A stretch of DNA of 64,000 nucleotides from Fusicatenibacter saccharivorans (GCF_015557635.1 NZ_JADNOP010000003.1:124001-188000), one strand, 5' to 3'; counted from the stretch's first letter, positions 1 to 9,271 are shown. Notes: a model not told the origin generated them from the letters alone. Made by a program: numbers and translations.

Positions 1-2
1 TG

Positions 3-329
3 CCGATGCCGATCACCTACATCACCAAAAATCTGATCCGCCAGTTAAGCCTCTTGGAGCCGTTTGGAAAAGGCAACACGAAACCGCTGTTCGCACAGAA
101 AGGACTGACTGTATTAAATTACCGCATTTTTGGAAAGAATAGAAACGTGGTGAAAGTACAGCTTGCCGATGCGGGCGGATACCAGATGGATGGTGTCTAT
201 TTCGGCGAGGGAGAAGCGTTCGCCGCATACGTGGATGCACATCCAACCCTCTCGGTAGCGTACTATCCGTCGATCGATACGTGGAACGGACGCGACAAAT
301 TACAGATCAATATCCAGAGTTATTTTTAA
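3..329 (+). CDS. recJ: RecJ single-strand DNA exonuclease, C-terminal end (partial)
   Basis: This is the 3' end of a gene that begins before the window; the reading frame is open to the left edge. The roughly 108 residues carry the C-terminal OB-type domain of RecJ, with the typical stretch LLEPFGKGNTKPLF followed by beta-rich sequence ending in LQINIQSYF. RecJ degrades single-stranded DNA 5' to 3' in recombination and mismatch repair. The catalytic DHH and DHHA1 motifs lie outside the window and cannot be checked. A weak hairpin follows the stop and the next gene has its own promoter, so this gene probably ends a transcript. Confidence 0.85.
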   Translation, partial: PMPITYITKNLIRQLSLLEPFGKGNTKPLFAQKGLTVLNYRIFGKNRNVVKVQLADAGGYQMDGVYFGEGEAFAAYVDAHPTLSVAYYPSIDTWNGRDKLQINIQSYF

Positions 330-333
330 AGAT

Positions 334-370
334 GCAGAAAAGCCGCAAATACCTGATTTTTCTGCCCTGT
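334..370 (+). terminator. Weak terminator-like hairpin after recJ
   Basis: GCAGAAAA at 334-341 pairs with TTTTCTGC at 358-365, followed by CCTGTTTT. The stem is only 8 bp and the T run is imperfect, so termination may be partial. Confidence 0.4.
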
Positions 371-388
371 TTTCTATCGGAAACAAAA

Positions 389-417
389 TTGACGCAGAAG
401 AATATTGATGCTATACT
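389..417 (+). promoter_or_regulatory. Promoter of apt-rel operon
   Basis: A -35 TTGACG (389-394) and -10 TATACT (412-417) are separated by 17 bp. They lie about 44 bp upstream of the apt ATG and after the recJ hairpin, so they probably drive apt and the genes after it. Confidence 0.7.
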
Positions 418-460
418 GTAAGGTGAATTGTCAAACCTTGACGAAACGGAGGAATATTTT

Positions 461-985
461 ATGAAAAAAGTAGAGGATTACGTAAGAAGTATTCCGGATT
501 TCCCGGAACCGGGTATTATTTTCAGAGATGTAACGAGTATCCTGCAGGACGCAGACGGACTGCAGCTTGCCATAGATGAGATGCAGCATTTTGTAGAAGA
601 AGTAGACTGTGACGTAATCTGCGGAACCGAGTCCCGCGGCTTCATTTTCGGTATGCCGATTGCTTACAATCTGCACAAACCGTTCGTGCCGATCCGTAAA
701 AAAGGAAAACTTCCTCTGGAGACCGTCGAGGAGAGCTATGACCTAGAGTACGGCAGCGCAACGATCGAGATGCACAAAGACTCCATCAAACCGGGCCAGA
801 AGGTAGTCATCATCGACGACCTGATTGCAACCGGCGGTACCGTGGAGGCTTGTGCAAAAATGATCGAGCGCCTCGGCGGCGAAGTAACCAGAATCGTGTT
901 CCTGATGGAGCTTGCCGGCTTAAAAGGACGCGAAAAACTGGCAAAATATGATGTAAAATCTGTCATCCGTTACGATGGCAAATAA
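461..985 (+). CDS. apt: Adenine phosphoribosyltransferase
   Basis: This enzyme salvages adenine by joining it to PRPP to make AMP in the cytosol. The 174-residue length is normal for APRT. The PRPP-binding loop VVIIDDLIATGGT is at residues 115-127, and the N-terminal IPDFPEPGIIFRDVT stretch is typical of the family. ATG 461 is chosen because ACGGAGG ends about 8 bp upstream; an in-frame TTG at 428 would add 11 residues without a ribosome binding site. The gene sits 47 bp ahead of the RelA/SpoT gene, an apt-rel order common in Firmicutes that places purine salvage next to (p)ppGpp control. Confidence 0.95.
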   Translation: MKKVEDYVRSIPDFPEPGIIFRDVTSILQDADGLQLAIDEMQHFVEEVDCDVICGTESRGFIFGMPIAYNLHKPFVPIRKKGKLPLETVEESYDLEYGSATIEMHKDSIKPGQKVVIIDDLIATGGTVEACAKMIERLGGEVTRIVFLMELAGLKGREKLAKYDVKSVIRYDGK

Positions 986-1032
986 CGTATCCAACGAAAC
1001 GCAGGGGTTAATCATGAGAGCGGAGGATACAT

Positions 1033-3330
1033 ATGGAAGAAGAGAAAAGAATCAGTGAAGAAGAATTAAAGAAGGATGTGGCGGCGGCAGAAGCCAGAAT
1101 CCGCAAGACGGACGATTTTACAAGTCCGGAGGAATTATACGGGGAATTGATCGCTTCTGTGAAAAAATATCATCCATCGGACGATATTTCCCTGATCGAA
1201 AAAGCATACCGCGTGGCAGCGGATGCACATAAGGACCAGAAAAGAAAGAGCGGGGAACCGTACATCATCCATCCGCTCTGTGTGGCAATTATCCTGGCAG
1301 ATCTGGAGCTCGACAAGGAGTCGATCGCGGCAGGCCTTCTGCACGACGTTGTCGAAGATACCGTCATGACCGAAGAGGAGCTGACCGAGGAGTTCGGCCC
1401 GGAGGTGTCCCTGATTGTAAGCGGTGTCACGAAGCTGGCACAGCTGAAATATTCTGCGGATAAGGTCGAGGAGCAGGCAGAAAACCTGAGAAAGATGTTC
1501 CTTGCGATGGCAAAGGATATCCGTGTTATTCTGGTAAAACTGGCGGACCGTCTGCACAACATGCGGACTGCACAGTACTGGTCGCCGGAGACGCAGAAGA
1601 AAAAAGCGCGTGAGACGATGGATATTTATGCCCCGATCGCACAGCGCCTCGGTATTTCCAAGATCAAGGTCGAACTCGATGACCTTTCTCTGAAATATCT
1701 GGAGCCGGATGCGTACTATGAACTGGTGCAGAAGGTCAGCATGAAGCGGGAGCAGCGGCAGGAGTTTGTCGATGCGATCGTAAAAGAGGTGACCCGTCAT
1801 ATCCACCAGGCCGGCATTGAGGCAGATGTCAACGGACGAATCAAGCACTTTTTCAGCATCTACAAAAAGATGGTCAACCAGCATAAGACGCTGGATCAGA
1901 TCTATGACCTCTTTGCGGTCCGCATCATCGTGGAATCCGTCAAAGACTGCTATGCAGCGCTCGGTGTCATCCATGAAATGTACACGCCGATCCCGGGCCG
2001 TTTCAAAGATTACATTGCGATGCCGAAGCCAAACCGTTACCAGTCCCTGCATACAACCCTGATCGGACCGAACGGACAGCCGTTTGAGATTCAGATCCGT
2101 ACTTATGAGATGCACCGGATTGCAGAATACGGTATCGCTGCACACTGGAAATACAAAGAGGCCTCCGACGGCAAGAAACCGGGACCGGAGCAGGAAGAGG
2201 AAAAACTGACCTGGCTGCGCCAGATTCTGGAGTGGCAGCAGGACATGGCGGACAACCATGAGTTCATGAACCTCTTAAAGAGCGATCTCGACCTGTTTGC
2301 CGACAATGTTTACTGTTTCAGCCCGGCGGGCGATGTCAAAACGCTTCCGGTCGGCTCCTGTGCCATCGACTTTGCTTATTCCGTCCACAGTGCGGTCGGC
2401 AACAAGATGGTCGGAGCGAGGGTCAACGGAAAACTCGTGCCGATCGAGACGGAACTTCACAACGGAGACCGCGTCGAGATCATCACCTCGCAGAACTCCA
2501 AGGGACCGAGCCGCGACTGGCTGAAAATTGCGAAGAGTTCCCAGGCAAAGAGCCGCATCAACCAGTGGTTCCGCCAGCAGAACAAGACGGACAACATCGT
2601 CAAAGGCAAGGAAATGCTCACCAGCTATGCAAAGCTGAAGGGCAAAAACCTTGGAATCTATACGAAACCGATGTACGAAGAGGCTGTCATGAGAAAGTAC
2701 GGCTTCCGCGACTGGGATTCCGTTCTTGCGGCCATCGGCCACGGCGGCTTAAAAGAGGGCCAGGTCCTCAACAAGCTGATTGAGACGTACGAAAAGCAAC
2801 ATAAAAAAGAGATCACCGACGAGCAGGTGCTCGAGGCGGCATCCGGAGAGAAAGTTCTGCCGGTTGGAAAGAGCAAGGGCGGCATCGTCGTGCGCGGTAT
2901 CCACGATGTGGCAGTTCGCTTCTCAAAATGCTGCAATCCGATCCCGGGCGATGAGATCGTGGGCTTTGTCACAAGAGGACGCGGCGTGACCATTCACCGC
3001 ACCGACTGTGTCAATGTCCTGAATCTGCCGGAATCTGAGCGGGCGCGCCTCATTGATGCTGAATGGCAGGCAGAGGACAACGGCGGCTCTCTCTATACCG
3101 TGGAGATCAGCGTTTACGCAAACAACCGTACCGGTCTTCTGGTGGATATCTCCAAGATCTTTACCGAGCGGAAGATCGACCTTGCGGCGATGAACGTGAG
3201 AACGAGCAAGCAGGGAACGGCTTCCATCGATGTGACGTTCGACGTGCACAACAACGAAGAGCTGAACAGCATCATCGAGAAGGTACGCCAGGTGGAGAGC
3301 GTGATCGATATTCAGAGATCGAGAGGATAA
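1033..3330 (+). CDS. relA: Bifunctional (p)ppGpp synthetase/hydrolase (Rel/SpoT)
   Basis: This long RSH enzyme makes and degrades the stringent-response alarmone (p)ppGpp. Over 765 residues it shows the hydrolase HD domain, with the metal-binding pair HD at 104-105 inside LLHDVVEDT. The synthetase domain follows, with RFKDYIAMPKPNRYQSLH at about 323-340. Then come a TGS domain (about 420-480), a helical/zinc-finger region with the SKCCNPIPGDEIVG motif near 635, and an ACT domain at the C-terminus. Both catalytic cores look intact, so this is probably the sole bifunctional Rel of the cell. ATG 1033 has GAGCGGAGGA upstream. The metallo-hydrolase gene follows after 15 bp. Confidence 0.96.
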   Translation: MEEEKRISEEELKKDVAAAEARIRKTDDFTSPEELYGELIASVKKYHPSDDISLIEKAYRVAADAHKDQKRKSGEPYIIHPLCVAIILADLELDKESIAAGLLHDVVEDTVMTEEELTEEFGPEVSLIVSGVTKLAQLKYSADKVEEQAENLRKMFLAMAKDIRVILVKLADRLHNMRTAQYWSPETQKKKARETMDIYAPIAQRLGISKIKVELDDLSLKYLEPDAYYELVQKVSMKREQRQEFVDAIVKEVTRHIHQAGIEADVNGRIKHFFSIYKKMVNQHKTLDQIYDLFAVRIIVESVKDCYAALGVIHEMYTPIPGRFKDYIAMPKPNRYQSLHTTLIGPNGQPFEIQIRTYEMHRIAEYGIAAHWKYKEASDGKKPGPEQEEEKLTWLRQILEWQQDMADNHEFMNLLKSDLDLFADNVYCFSPAGDVKTLPVGSCAIDFAYSVHSAVGNKMVGARVNGKLVPIETELHNGDRVEIITSQNSKGPSRDWLKIAKSSQAKSRINQWFRQQNKTDNIVKGKEMLTSYAKLKGKNLGIYTKPMYEEAVMRKYGFRDWDSVLAAIGHGGLKEGQVLNKLIETYEKQHKKEITDEQVLEAASGEKVLPVGKSKGGIVVRGIHDVAVRFSKCCNPIPGDEIVGFVTRGRGVTIHRTDCVNVLNLPESERARLIDAEWQAEDNGGSLYTVEISVYANNRTGLLVDISKIFTERKIDLAAMNVRTSKQGTASIDVTFDVHNNEELNSIIEKVRQVESVIDIQRSRG

Positions 3331-3345
3331 AAAGGAGAAAAGCGT

Positions 3346-3969
3346 ATGATAAAGGTAAATTACCGGGCACTTGGAATGCTCTCGACAAACTGCTACGTTG
3401 TGGAAAATCCGGACAGCCAGAAGGTGCTGATCGTGGACCCGGGCGATTCGCCGCTGGAGATTGAACGCCAGATCGACGAGATCGACGGCGACCCGGAGGC
3501 CATTCTGCTGACCCATGGCCATTTCGACCATATGCTGGCAGCGGATGCACTGCGGAAAAAGTACCATATCCCGGTCTATGTCCATGAAAAAGAGCAGCAC
3601 CTGCTGGGGGATCCAAAGAAAAATCTTTCCGGGCTCTGGAGCAAACCGTACACGATGCAGGCGGACAAAACCGTAAAAGAGGGCGATGTGCTGCATCTCG
3701 CAGACTTTGAAATCCACGTTCTTGCGACACCGGGGCACACGGCAGGCGGTGTCTGCTACTATATTCCGGCAGAGAAAGCACTTTTTTCCGGTGATACGCT
3801 GTTCTGCGAGTCCTACGGAAGATACGACTTCCCGACATCCTCCGGCAGAGAGCTGATCGCGTCGGCCAAGCGCCTGTTAAAAGAGCTTCCCGGGGATGTG
3901 ACCGTGTATCCGGGCCACAACGATGAAACTACGATTGAACATGAAAAGAGGTACAATCCCCTTGCTTAA
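3346..3969 (+). CDS. MBL-fold metallo-hydrolase (glyoxalase II-like)
   Basis: This 207-residue protein has the metallo-beta-lactamase fold without accessory domains. The zinc motif HGHFDH is at residues 57-62, further metal ligands are in the TPGHTAGG and FSGDTLF stretches, and a final GHN lies near residue 189. Small proteins of this type (YcbL/glyoxalase II-like) hydrolyse thioesters such as lactoylglutathione or analogues; the substrate cannot be read from sequence. The gene is 15 bp downstream of rel and overlaps the start of hemZ, so the three are probably co-transcribed. Confidence 0.85.
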   Translation: MIKVNYRALGMLSTNCYVVENPDSQKVLIVDPGDSPLEIERQIDEIDGDPEAILLTHGHFDHMLAADALRKKYHIPVYVHEKEQHLLGDPKKNLSGLWSKPYTMQADKTVKEGDVLHLADFEIHVLATPGHTAGGVCYYIPAEKALFSGDTLFCESYGRYDFPTSSGRELIASAKRLLKELPGDVTVYPGHNDETTIEHEKRYNPLA

Positions 3970-5440
3970 TATCAGCCTTTGTTTTAACAGAAAAGATTTT
4001 GAATACGATGTGTATTCCCTGATCAAGGCATTCTATCCGGGCTGTGAGATTACCTCATGGTACGAAGAGGATGGGGCGCCGGACGGGGAATTTGCATATT
4101 ATGATAAGATCCTGTACGCGGCAGACCAGATCTGCTTTTCCATAGAAAATGAGAAGCACGAAGAGCTTTCTGCCGCGTGTGAGGCGGTGGAATATGAAAA
4201 AGACCGCCACGAAACGAAAAATGTCCTGAAACGGATGGTCTATCGCACGCTCTCGAAAGTGAGCGGAAAAGAACTTCCGTGGGGCGACCTTACCGGCATC
4301 CGTCCGACGAAAATTCCGATGAAGATGCTGGAAGAGGGCAAAACAAATGTAGAGATTGCGAAATACATGCGCGAGACCTACTACACCAGCCCGGAAAAGA
4401 CGGCACTTGCAATCACGATTGCCAACCGGGAAAAGGACATTTTAAAGACGATCGACTACGAACACGGTTACAGCCTGTACATCGGCATCCCGTTCTGTCC
4501 GAGCATCTGCCTGTACTGTTCCTTCGGCTCCCATGTGTTAAGCCGCTGGGAGCATATGGTAGATCCGTATCTCGATGCACTGATCAAAGAACTGATCTTT
4601 ATCAGTGAGAACATGAAGGATTACACCCTTGATACGATCTACATCGGAGGCGGTACGCCGACCACGCTGAATGCGGCACAGATGGAGCGCCTGCTCACGA
4701 AAGTGACAGAGCTCTTCCCGATGGAGCAGGTGCAGGAGTTCACCGTGGAGGCAGGACGGCCGGATACGATCAATGAGGAGGTCTTAAAAGCCATCCGCAA
4801 ATTCCCGGTCACCCGTATTTCGATCAATCCACAGACCATGAACCAGGAAACGCTGGATCTGATCGGACGCCACCATACCGTGGAGGAGATCGAGGAGAAG
4901 TTCCGTATGGCGCGTTCCCTTGGATTTGACAACATCAACATGGATCTGATCGTCGGTCTGCCGGGCGAGGACAAGGAAAAAGTGGCGCATACGTTGGAAA
5001 AAGTGGAAGCGCTGAATCCGGATTCCCTGACCGTCCATTCCCTTGCGTTAAAGCGTGCAACGAGACTCAACCTGTTCAAAGACAAATATCAGGAAATCTC
5101 GTTTGAAAACTCTGCCGAGATCATGAAAATGACGATGGACAGCGCACACCGCATGGAGATGGGACCGTATTACATGTACCGCCAGAAAAATATGGCGGGT
5201 AACTTTGAGAATGTCGGCTACTCCCGCGAAGGAAAAGCAGGTATCTACAACATCCTCATTATGGAGGAAAAACAGTCCATTCTGGCCGCGGGAGCCGGAG
5301 CGTCCACGAAATTCGTGTTTGAACACGGAGAGCGCATTGAGCGGGTGGAGAACGTGAAGGATCTGAAAAACTACGTGGAGCGTATCGATGAAATGATCGA
5401 GAGAAAACGTATCGGAATGGAGAAGTATCTGCCAAAATGA
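3962..5440 (+). CDS. hemZ: HemZ-like radical SAM coproporphyrinogen dehydrogenase
   Basis: This is a radical SAM enzyme of the HemN/HemZ group. The cluster-binding CxxxCxxC is C179, C183, C186 (CPSICLYC), followed by the HemN-like GGGTPTTL and the VGLPGED region. Length (492 residues) and the N-terminal FEYDVYSLIKAFYPG stretch match HemZ of Clostridia, usually annotated as oxygen-independent coproporphyrinogen III oxidase. I chose TTG 3962 because AAAAGAGG lies 10 bp upstream and homologous N-termini start near this point. ATG codons at 3923 and 3941 are in frame but deep inside the previous gene. The stop overlaps the next start as ATGA. Confidence 0.85.
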   Translation: MLNISLCFNRKDFEYDVYSLIKAFYPGCEITSWYEEDGAPDGEFAYYDKILYAADQICFSIENEKHEELSAACEAVEYEKDRHETKNVLKRMVYRTLSKVSGKELPWGDLTGIRPTKIPMKMLEEGKTNVEIAKYMRETYYTSPEKTALAITIANREKDILKTIDYEHGYSLYIGIPFCPSICLYCSFGSHVLSRWEHMVDPYLDALIKELIFISENMKDYTLDTIYIGGGTPTTLNAAQMERLLTKVTELFPMEQVQEFTVEAGRPDTINEEVLKAIRKFPVTRISINPQTMNQETLDLIGRHHTVEEIEEKFRMARSLGFDNINMDLIVGLPGEDKEKVAHTLEKVEALNPDSLTVHSLALKRATRLNLFKDKYQEISFENSAEIMKMTMDSAHRMEMGPYYMYRQKNMAGNFENVGYSREGKAGIYNILIMEEKQSILAAGAGASTKFVFEHGERIERVENVKDLKNYVERIDEMIERKRIGMEKYLPK

Positions 5441-6117
5441 AAGAAAATTCCAGTCAGCAGCTTCACATGCTGCGCTATACCCTGACCGAGCAGCTCATCC
5501 ATGGCATGGAAGTGAGCAATTTAGCTTACGATCTTGCGCGGGAACTTGGGTATGAGAAAGAAATCTGCTATGAGCTTGCAAAAGCGGGCGTTCTCCACGA
5601 TATCGGAAAGATTGTACTGGAGAATTACGTAGAAGAACAGGATACACTCGTCGTCGAGGAGATGCGCTTTGTGCGGACCCATTCCACACTGGGCTATGAA
5701 CTCCTGCAGGGACGCGGCTACTCCGATTTTGTGCTGGAGAGTATTCTGTATCACCATGAAAATTATGACGGAACCGGGTATCCGGCCAATCTGGCGGGAG
5801 AAAAGATTCCGTTTGGGGCGCGTATCTTACGCATCTGTGATGTGTACTGCGCGCTGACCTCCGACCGCCCGTACCGGAGTGCGTTTACGCGGAAACAGGC
5901 GATGGAGCTTATGACAGAAGAAGTCAAAAATTTCGATCTGAAAATGTTCCTGGCATTTCAGAGAGTGATCCACAGCGGCAGCCGGAAAGCGATCGAGCTT
6001 TCTGATGTCGATGAATTGATCCGGGAAATCATAAAGGAGAAAACAGAAAATGGCATTAAAAAAGAAACCGGTTACCGGAATGAAAGATATTTTACCGAAA
6101 GAAATGGCAATCCGTGA
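5437..6117 (+). CDS. HD-GYP domain phosphohydrolase
   Basis: This 226-residue protein consists almost entirely of an HD-GYP domain. HD is at residues 54-55 (HDIGK) and the signature HHENYDGTGYP is at 106-116. HD-GYP proteins usually hydrolyse cyclic di-GMP, though some act on other nucleotides. There is no receiver or membrane domain, so any signal input must come from a partner. Its start overlaps the hemZ stop (ATGA), and its 3' end runs 68 bp into hisS, an unusually deep overlap. The C-terminal 22 residues, encoded over hisS, are charged and may not be functional. Confidence 0.85.
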   Translation: MKENSSQQLHMLRYTLTEQLIHGMEVSNLAYDLARELGYEKEICYELAKAGVLHDIGKIVLENYVEEQDTLVVEEMRFVRTHSTLGYELLQGRGYSDFVLESILYHHENYDGTGYPANLAGEKIPFGARILRICDVYCALTSDRPYRSAFTRKQAMELMTEEVKNFDLKMFLAFQRVIHSGSRKAIELSDVDELIREIIKEKTENGIKKETGYRNERYFTERNGNP

Positions 6118-7306
6118 CTATGTGATCCGTCTGATCAAGGAAACTTACGGAACCTTCGGCTTTACCTCCATGGAGACCCCATGCGTGGAGCACATCGAAA
6201 ACCTGAACAGCAAACAGGGCGGCGAGAATGAGAAACTGATTTTCAAGATCTTAAAAAGAGGAGAGAAGCTGAAACTCGAGACCGCTGAGAAAGAAAACGA
6301 TCTCGTAGACAGCGGCCTGCGTTATGACCTGACCGTTCCGCTCTGCCGTTACTATTCCAACAACGCAAACGAGCTTCCGTCCCCGTTCAAAGCACTTCAG
6401 ATGGGAAATGTATGGCGTGCAGACCGTCCGCAGAGAGGAAGATACCGCCAGTTCATGCAGTGCGATATCGATATCCTCGGCGAGCCGACCAACCTTGCAG
6501 AGATTGAGCTGATCCTTGCTACCACCACACTGCTTGGAAAACTGGACTTCAAGAACTTTACGATCCGTATCAATGACCGCCGCATCTTAAAAGCAATGGC
6601 AGCCTACAGCGGATTCCCGGAGGAGTCCTATGACACCGTATTTATTATCCTCGATAAGATGGATAAAATCGGTTTTGAGGGCGTTGCCAAAGAGCTCGAG
6701 GAAGCCGGCTTTGCAAAAGAGTCCGTAGAGAAATACCTGAAAATGTTCGAGGAGATCACCCCGGATACCGCAGGCGTAGAGTATTGCCGTGAGAAACTCG
6801 AGGGATTCCTTGACAAAGAGTACGCAGACGGCCTGAAGACCATCATCGACAGTGTCAATGCCGTGAAGACCGCAGAATTCAAGATCGCTTTCGATCCGAC
6901 TCTGGTGCGCGGAATGTCCTACTACACAGGACCGATCTTCGAGATCGCTATGGATGAGTACGGCGGATCTGTCGGAGGCGGCGGACGCTACGATGAAATG
7001 ATCGGAAAATTCACCGGAAACCAGACCTGCGCATGCGGATTCTCCATCGGATTTGAGCGTATCGTTATGCTGCTGCTCGAGAGAGATTACCAGATTCCGG
7101 GTGCTCAGAAGAAAAAAGCATATCTGATTGAGAAAAACATGCCGGCAGAAGGAATGCAGAAGATCATTCAGCAGGCGACAAAAGAGAGAAGTGAAGGCAC
7201 GGCCATCAACATCGCCGTGATGAAGAAGAACAAGAAATTCCAGAAAGAGCAGCTTGCCAGCGAGGGCTACACTGAGATCGAAGAATTTTTTGTTGACAAA
7301 ATGTAA
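6050..7306 (+). CDS. hisS: Histidyl-tRNA synthetase
   Basis: This class II aminoacyl-tRNA synthetase charges tRNA-His. The 418 residues show motif 2 (VWRADRPQRGRYRQFMQCD), the histidine-A loop LVRGMSYYTGPIFE, motif 3 (CGFSIGFERI) and a C-terminal anticodon-binding domain. ATG 6050 has AAAGGAG at a good distance, even though it lies inside the upstream HD-GYP gene. The last codons overlap a strong promoter for aspS. The hisS-aspS order is common in Firmicutes. Confidence 0.96.
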   Translation: MALKKKPVTGMKDILPKEMAIRDYVIRLIKETYGTFGFTSMETPCVEHIENLNSKQGGENEKLIFKILKRGEKLKLETAEKENDLVDSGLRYDLTVPLCRYYSNNANELPSPFKALQMGNVWRADRPQRGRYRQFMQCDIDILGEPTNLAEIELILATTTLLGKLDFKNFTIRINDRRILKAMAAYSGFPEESYDTVFIILDKMDKIGFEGVAKELEEAGFAKESVEKYLKMFEEITPDTAGVEYCREKLEGFLDKEYADGLKTIIDSVNAVKTAEFKIAFDPTLVRGMSYYTGPIFEIAMDEYGGSVGGGGRYDEMIGKFTGNQTCACGFSIGFERIVMLLLERDYQIPGAQKKKAYLIEKNMPAEGMQKIIQQATKERSEGTAINIAVMKKNKKFQKEQLASEGYTEIEEFFVDKM

Positions 7307-7321
7307 GGAATATCCAATAAT
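7293..7321 (+). promoter_or_regulatory. Promoter of aspS inside the hisS 3' end
   Basis: A perfect -35 TTGACA (7293-7298) and a -10 AATAAT (7316-7321) are 17 bp apart. The -35 lies within the last hisS codons. This gives aspS its own transcript start near 7328 with a leader of about 70 nt. Confidence 0.6.
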
Positions 7322-7346
7322 AGTAATCGCATGAAAAAACGATGTG

Positions 7347-7375
7347 CTGCGGATGCAGATTCTTTGTGTCCGCAG
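7347..7375 (+). promoter_or_regulatory. Leader hairpin upstream of aspS
   Basis: CTGCGGA (7347-7353) pairs with TCCGCAG (7369-7375), ending about 10 nt before the aspS ribosome binding site AGGAGG. No T run follows, so it is not a terminator. No T-box signature is visible. Confidence 0.35.
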
Positions 7376-7398
7376 TTCCAAATAGGAGGAACAAGAAA

Positions 7399-9207
7399 AT
7401 GGCTGAATCCATGAAAGGCCTGAAGAGAACCTGCCGCTGTGCGGAAGTCACAAAAGCAGATATCGGAAAAAAAGTAACCCTGATGGGCTGGGTACAGAAG
7501 AGCCGTAATAAAGGCGGAATTATTTTCGTCGATCTGCGCGACAGAAGCGGTATTATGCAGATCATCTTTGAGAACGGCCCGATCAGTGAGGAAGGTTTTG
7601 AGAAAGCAGCAAAACTGCGCAGCGAGTTCGTCATTGCCGTAGAAGGTGAAGTTATGGCCCGCTCCGGTGCTGTCAATGAAAATCTGGCAACAGGAGAGCT
7701 CGAAGTAAAGGCTGAGTCCTTACGCATTCTTTCCGAGGCAGAAACCCCGCCGTTCCCGATCGAGGAGGATTCCAAGACGAGAGAAGAGCTCCGTCTGAAA
7801 TACCGTTACCTGGATCTGCGCCGCCCGGACATCCAGAGAAACCTGATCATGAGAAGCAAAGTGGCAATGCTCACCCGTGAGTTCATGTCCAAAGAAGGCT
7901 TCCTTGAGATCGAAACCCCGATGCTGACGAAATCCACACCGGAAGGCGCCAGAGATTACTTGGTACCGAGCCGTGTTCATCCAGGCAGCTTCTACGCACT
8001 GCCGCAGTCTCCGCAGCTGTTCAAACAGCTTCTGATGTGCTCCGGCTATGACCGTTATATCCAGATCGTAAAATGTTTCCGTGACGAGGACCTGCGTGCC
8101 GACCGTCAGCCGGAGTTCACCCAGATCGATATGGAGCTTGCTTTCGTTGATGTAGACGATGTTATCGATGTCAATGAGAGACTGCTGGCACACCTGTTCA
8201 AAGAGGTGCTCGGCGTTGAGGTACAGCTCCCGATCCAGAGAATGACCTGGAAAGAGGCTATGAACCGTTTCGGTTCCGACAAACCGGACCTGCGTTTCGG
8301 TATGGAGCTGGTTGATGTTTCCGAGACCGTAAAAGATACCGAGTTTGTTGTATTTAAGGGCGCGCTTGAAAACGGCGGTTCTGTCCGCGGTATTAACGCA
8401 AAGGGACAGGGCGCAATGCCGAGAAAGAAAATCGACAAGCTCGTTGAGTTTGCGAAAGGTTACGGTGCAAAAGGTCTTGCATACATTGCAATCCATGAGG
8501 ATGGAAGCTGGAAATCTTCCTTCTCCAAATTTATGACAGAGGAGCAGATGGAAGCCCTCATCAAAGCCATGGACGGACAGGCTGGAGACCTTCTTCTCTT
8601 CGCAGCAGACCGCAACAAGATTGTTTGGAACGTTCTTGGCGCACTTCGTCTGGAACTGGCAGAGCAGATGGGACTGCTCGACAAGAACGAGTACCGTTTC
8701 GTATGGATTACCGAGTTCCCGCTTCTGGAGTGGTCCGATGAGGAGAACCGTTTCACCGCAATGCATCACCCGTTCACCATGCCGATGGACGAGGATCTGC
8801 CGCTTCTGGACACCGATCCGGGCGCAGTTCGTGCAAAAGCTTACGATATCGTCCTGAACGGCACTGAGATCGGAGGAGGAAGCGTTCGTATTCACCAGAA
8901 CGATGTGCAGGAGAAGATGTTTGAGATGCTTGGTTTCACAAAGGAACAGGCACATGAGCGATTTGGTTTCCTTCTGGATGCTTTCAAATACGGAGTTCCG
9001 CCTCACGCCGGACTGGCTTACGGACTGGACCGTCTCGTTATGCTGATGGCAAAAGAGGACAGCATCCGCGACGTCATCGCATTCCCGAAGGTAAAAGATG
9101 CTTCCTGTCTGATGACCGAGGCTCCGTCACCGGTTGACGCAGTACAGCTGGAAGAGCTTGGTCTTGAGGTTGAGCCGCAGGCTGAGGAAGAGACAATAGA
9201 AGAGTAA
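7399..9207 (+). CDS. aspS: Aspartyl-tRNA synthetase
   Basis: This class IIb synthetase charges tRNA-Asp. The 602-residue size is that of the bacterial-type enzyme with the extra GAD domain. It shows an N-terminal OB fold (VTLMGWVQKSRNKGGIIFVDLRDRSG), motif 2 (FRDEDLRADRQPEFTQIDME) and motif 3 (GLAYGLDRLVMLM). ATG 7399 is chosen from the AGGAGG 10 bp upstream; the frame is open to 7342 but lacks a binding site there. A strong terminator follows. Whether it also charges tRNA-Asn cannot be judged here. Confidence 0.96.
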   Translation: MAESMKGLKRTCRCAEVTKADIGKKVTLMGWVQKSRNKGGIIFVDLRDRSGIMQIIFENGPISEEGFEKAAKLRSEFVIAVEGEVMARSGAVNENLATGELEVKAESLRILSEAETPPFPIEEDSKTREELRLKYRYLDLRRPDIQRNLIMRSKVAMLTREFMSKEGFLEIETPMLTKSTPEGARDYLVPSRVHPGSFYALPQSPQLFKQLLMCSGYDRYIQIVKCFRDEDLRADRQPEFTQIDMELAFVDVDDVIDVNERLLAHLFKEVLGVEVQLPIQRMTWKEAMNRFGSDKPDLRFGMELVDVSETVKDTEFVVFKGALENGGSVRGINAKGQGAMPRKKIDKLVEFAKGYGAKGLAYIAIHEDGSWKSSFSKFMTEEQMEALIKAMDGQAGDLLLFAADRNKIVWNVLGALRLELAEQMGLLDKNEYRFVWITEFPLLEWSDEENRFTAMHHPFTMPMDEDLPLLDTDPGAVRAKAYDIVLNGTEIGGGSVRIHQNDVQEKMFEMLGFTKEQAHERFGFLLDAFKYGVPPHAGLAYGLDRLVMLMAKEDSIRDVIAFPKVKDASCLMTEAPSPVDAVQLEELGLEVEPQAEEETIEE

Positions 9208-9226
9208 AGAAAATTTTGTAATTTAC

Positions 9227-9271
9227 AGGACAGACAATTTTGCAGAAGTGCAGCGTTGTCTGTCCTTTTTT
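9227..9271 (+). terminator. Rho-independent terminator after aspS
   Basis: The 11-bp stem AGGACAGACAA (9227-9237) with TTGTCTGTCCT (9256-9266) is followed by a run of six T. Confidence 0.9.

Noticed and set aside
1135-2259. 374-codon minus-strand frame opposite rel
   Set aside because: Antisense shadow caused by the codon bias of the RelA/SpoT gene; no sensible protein.
7307-7398. T-box riboswitch before aspS
   Set aside because: The leader is too short and lacks the conserved T-box core and antiterminator.
7720-9006. 428-codon minus-strand frame opposite aspS
   Set aside because: Antisense shadow of a highly conserved gene; no ribosome binding site or recognisable domain.
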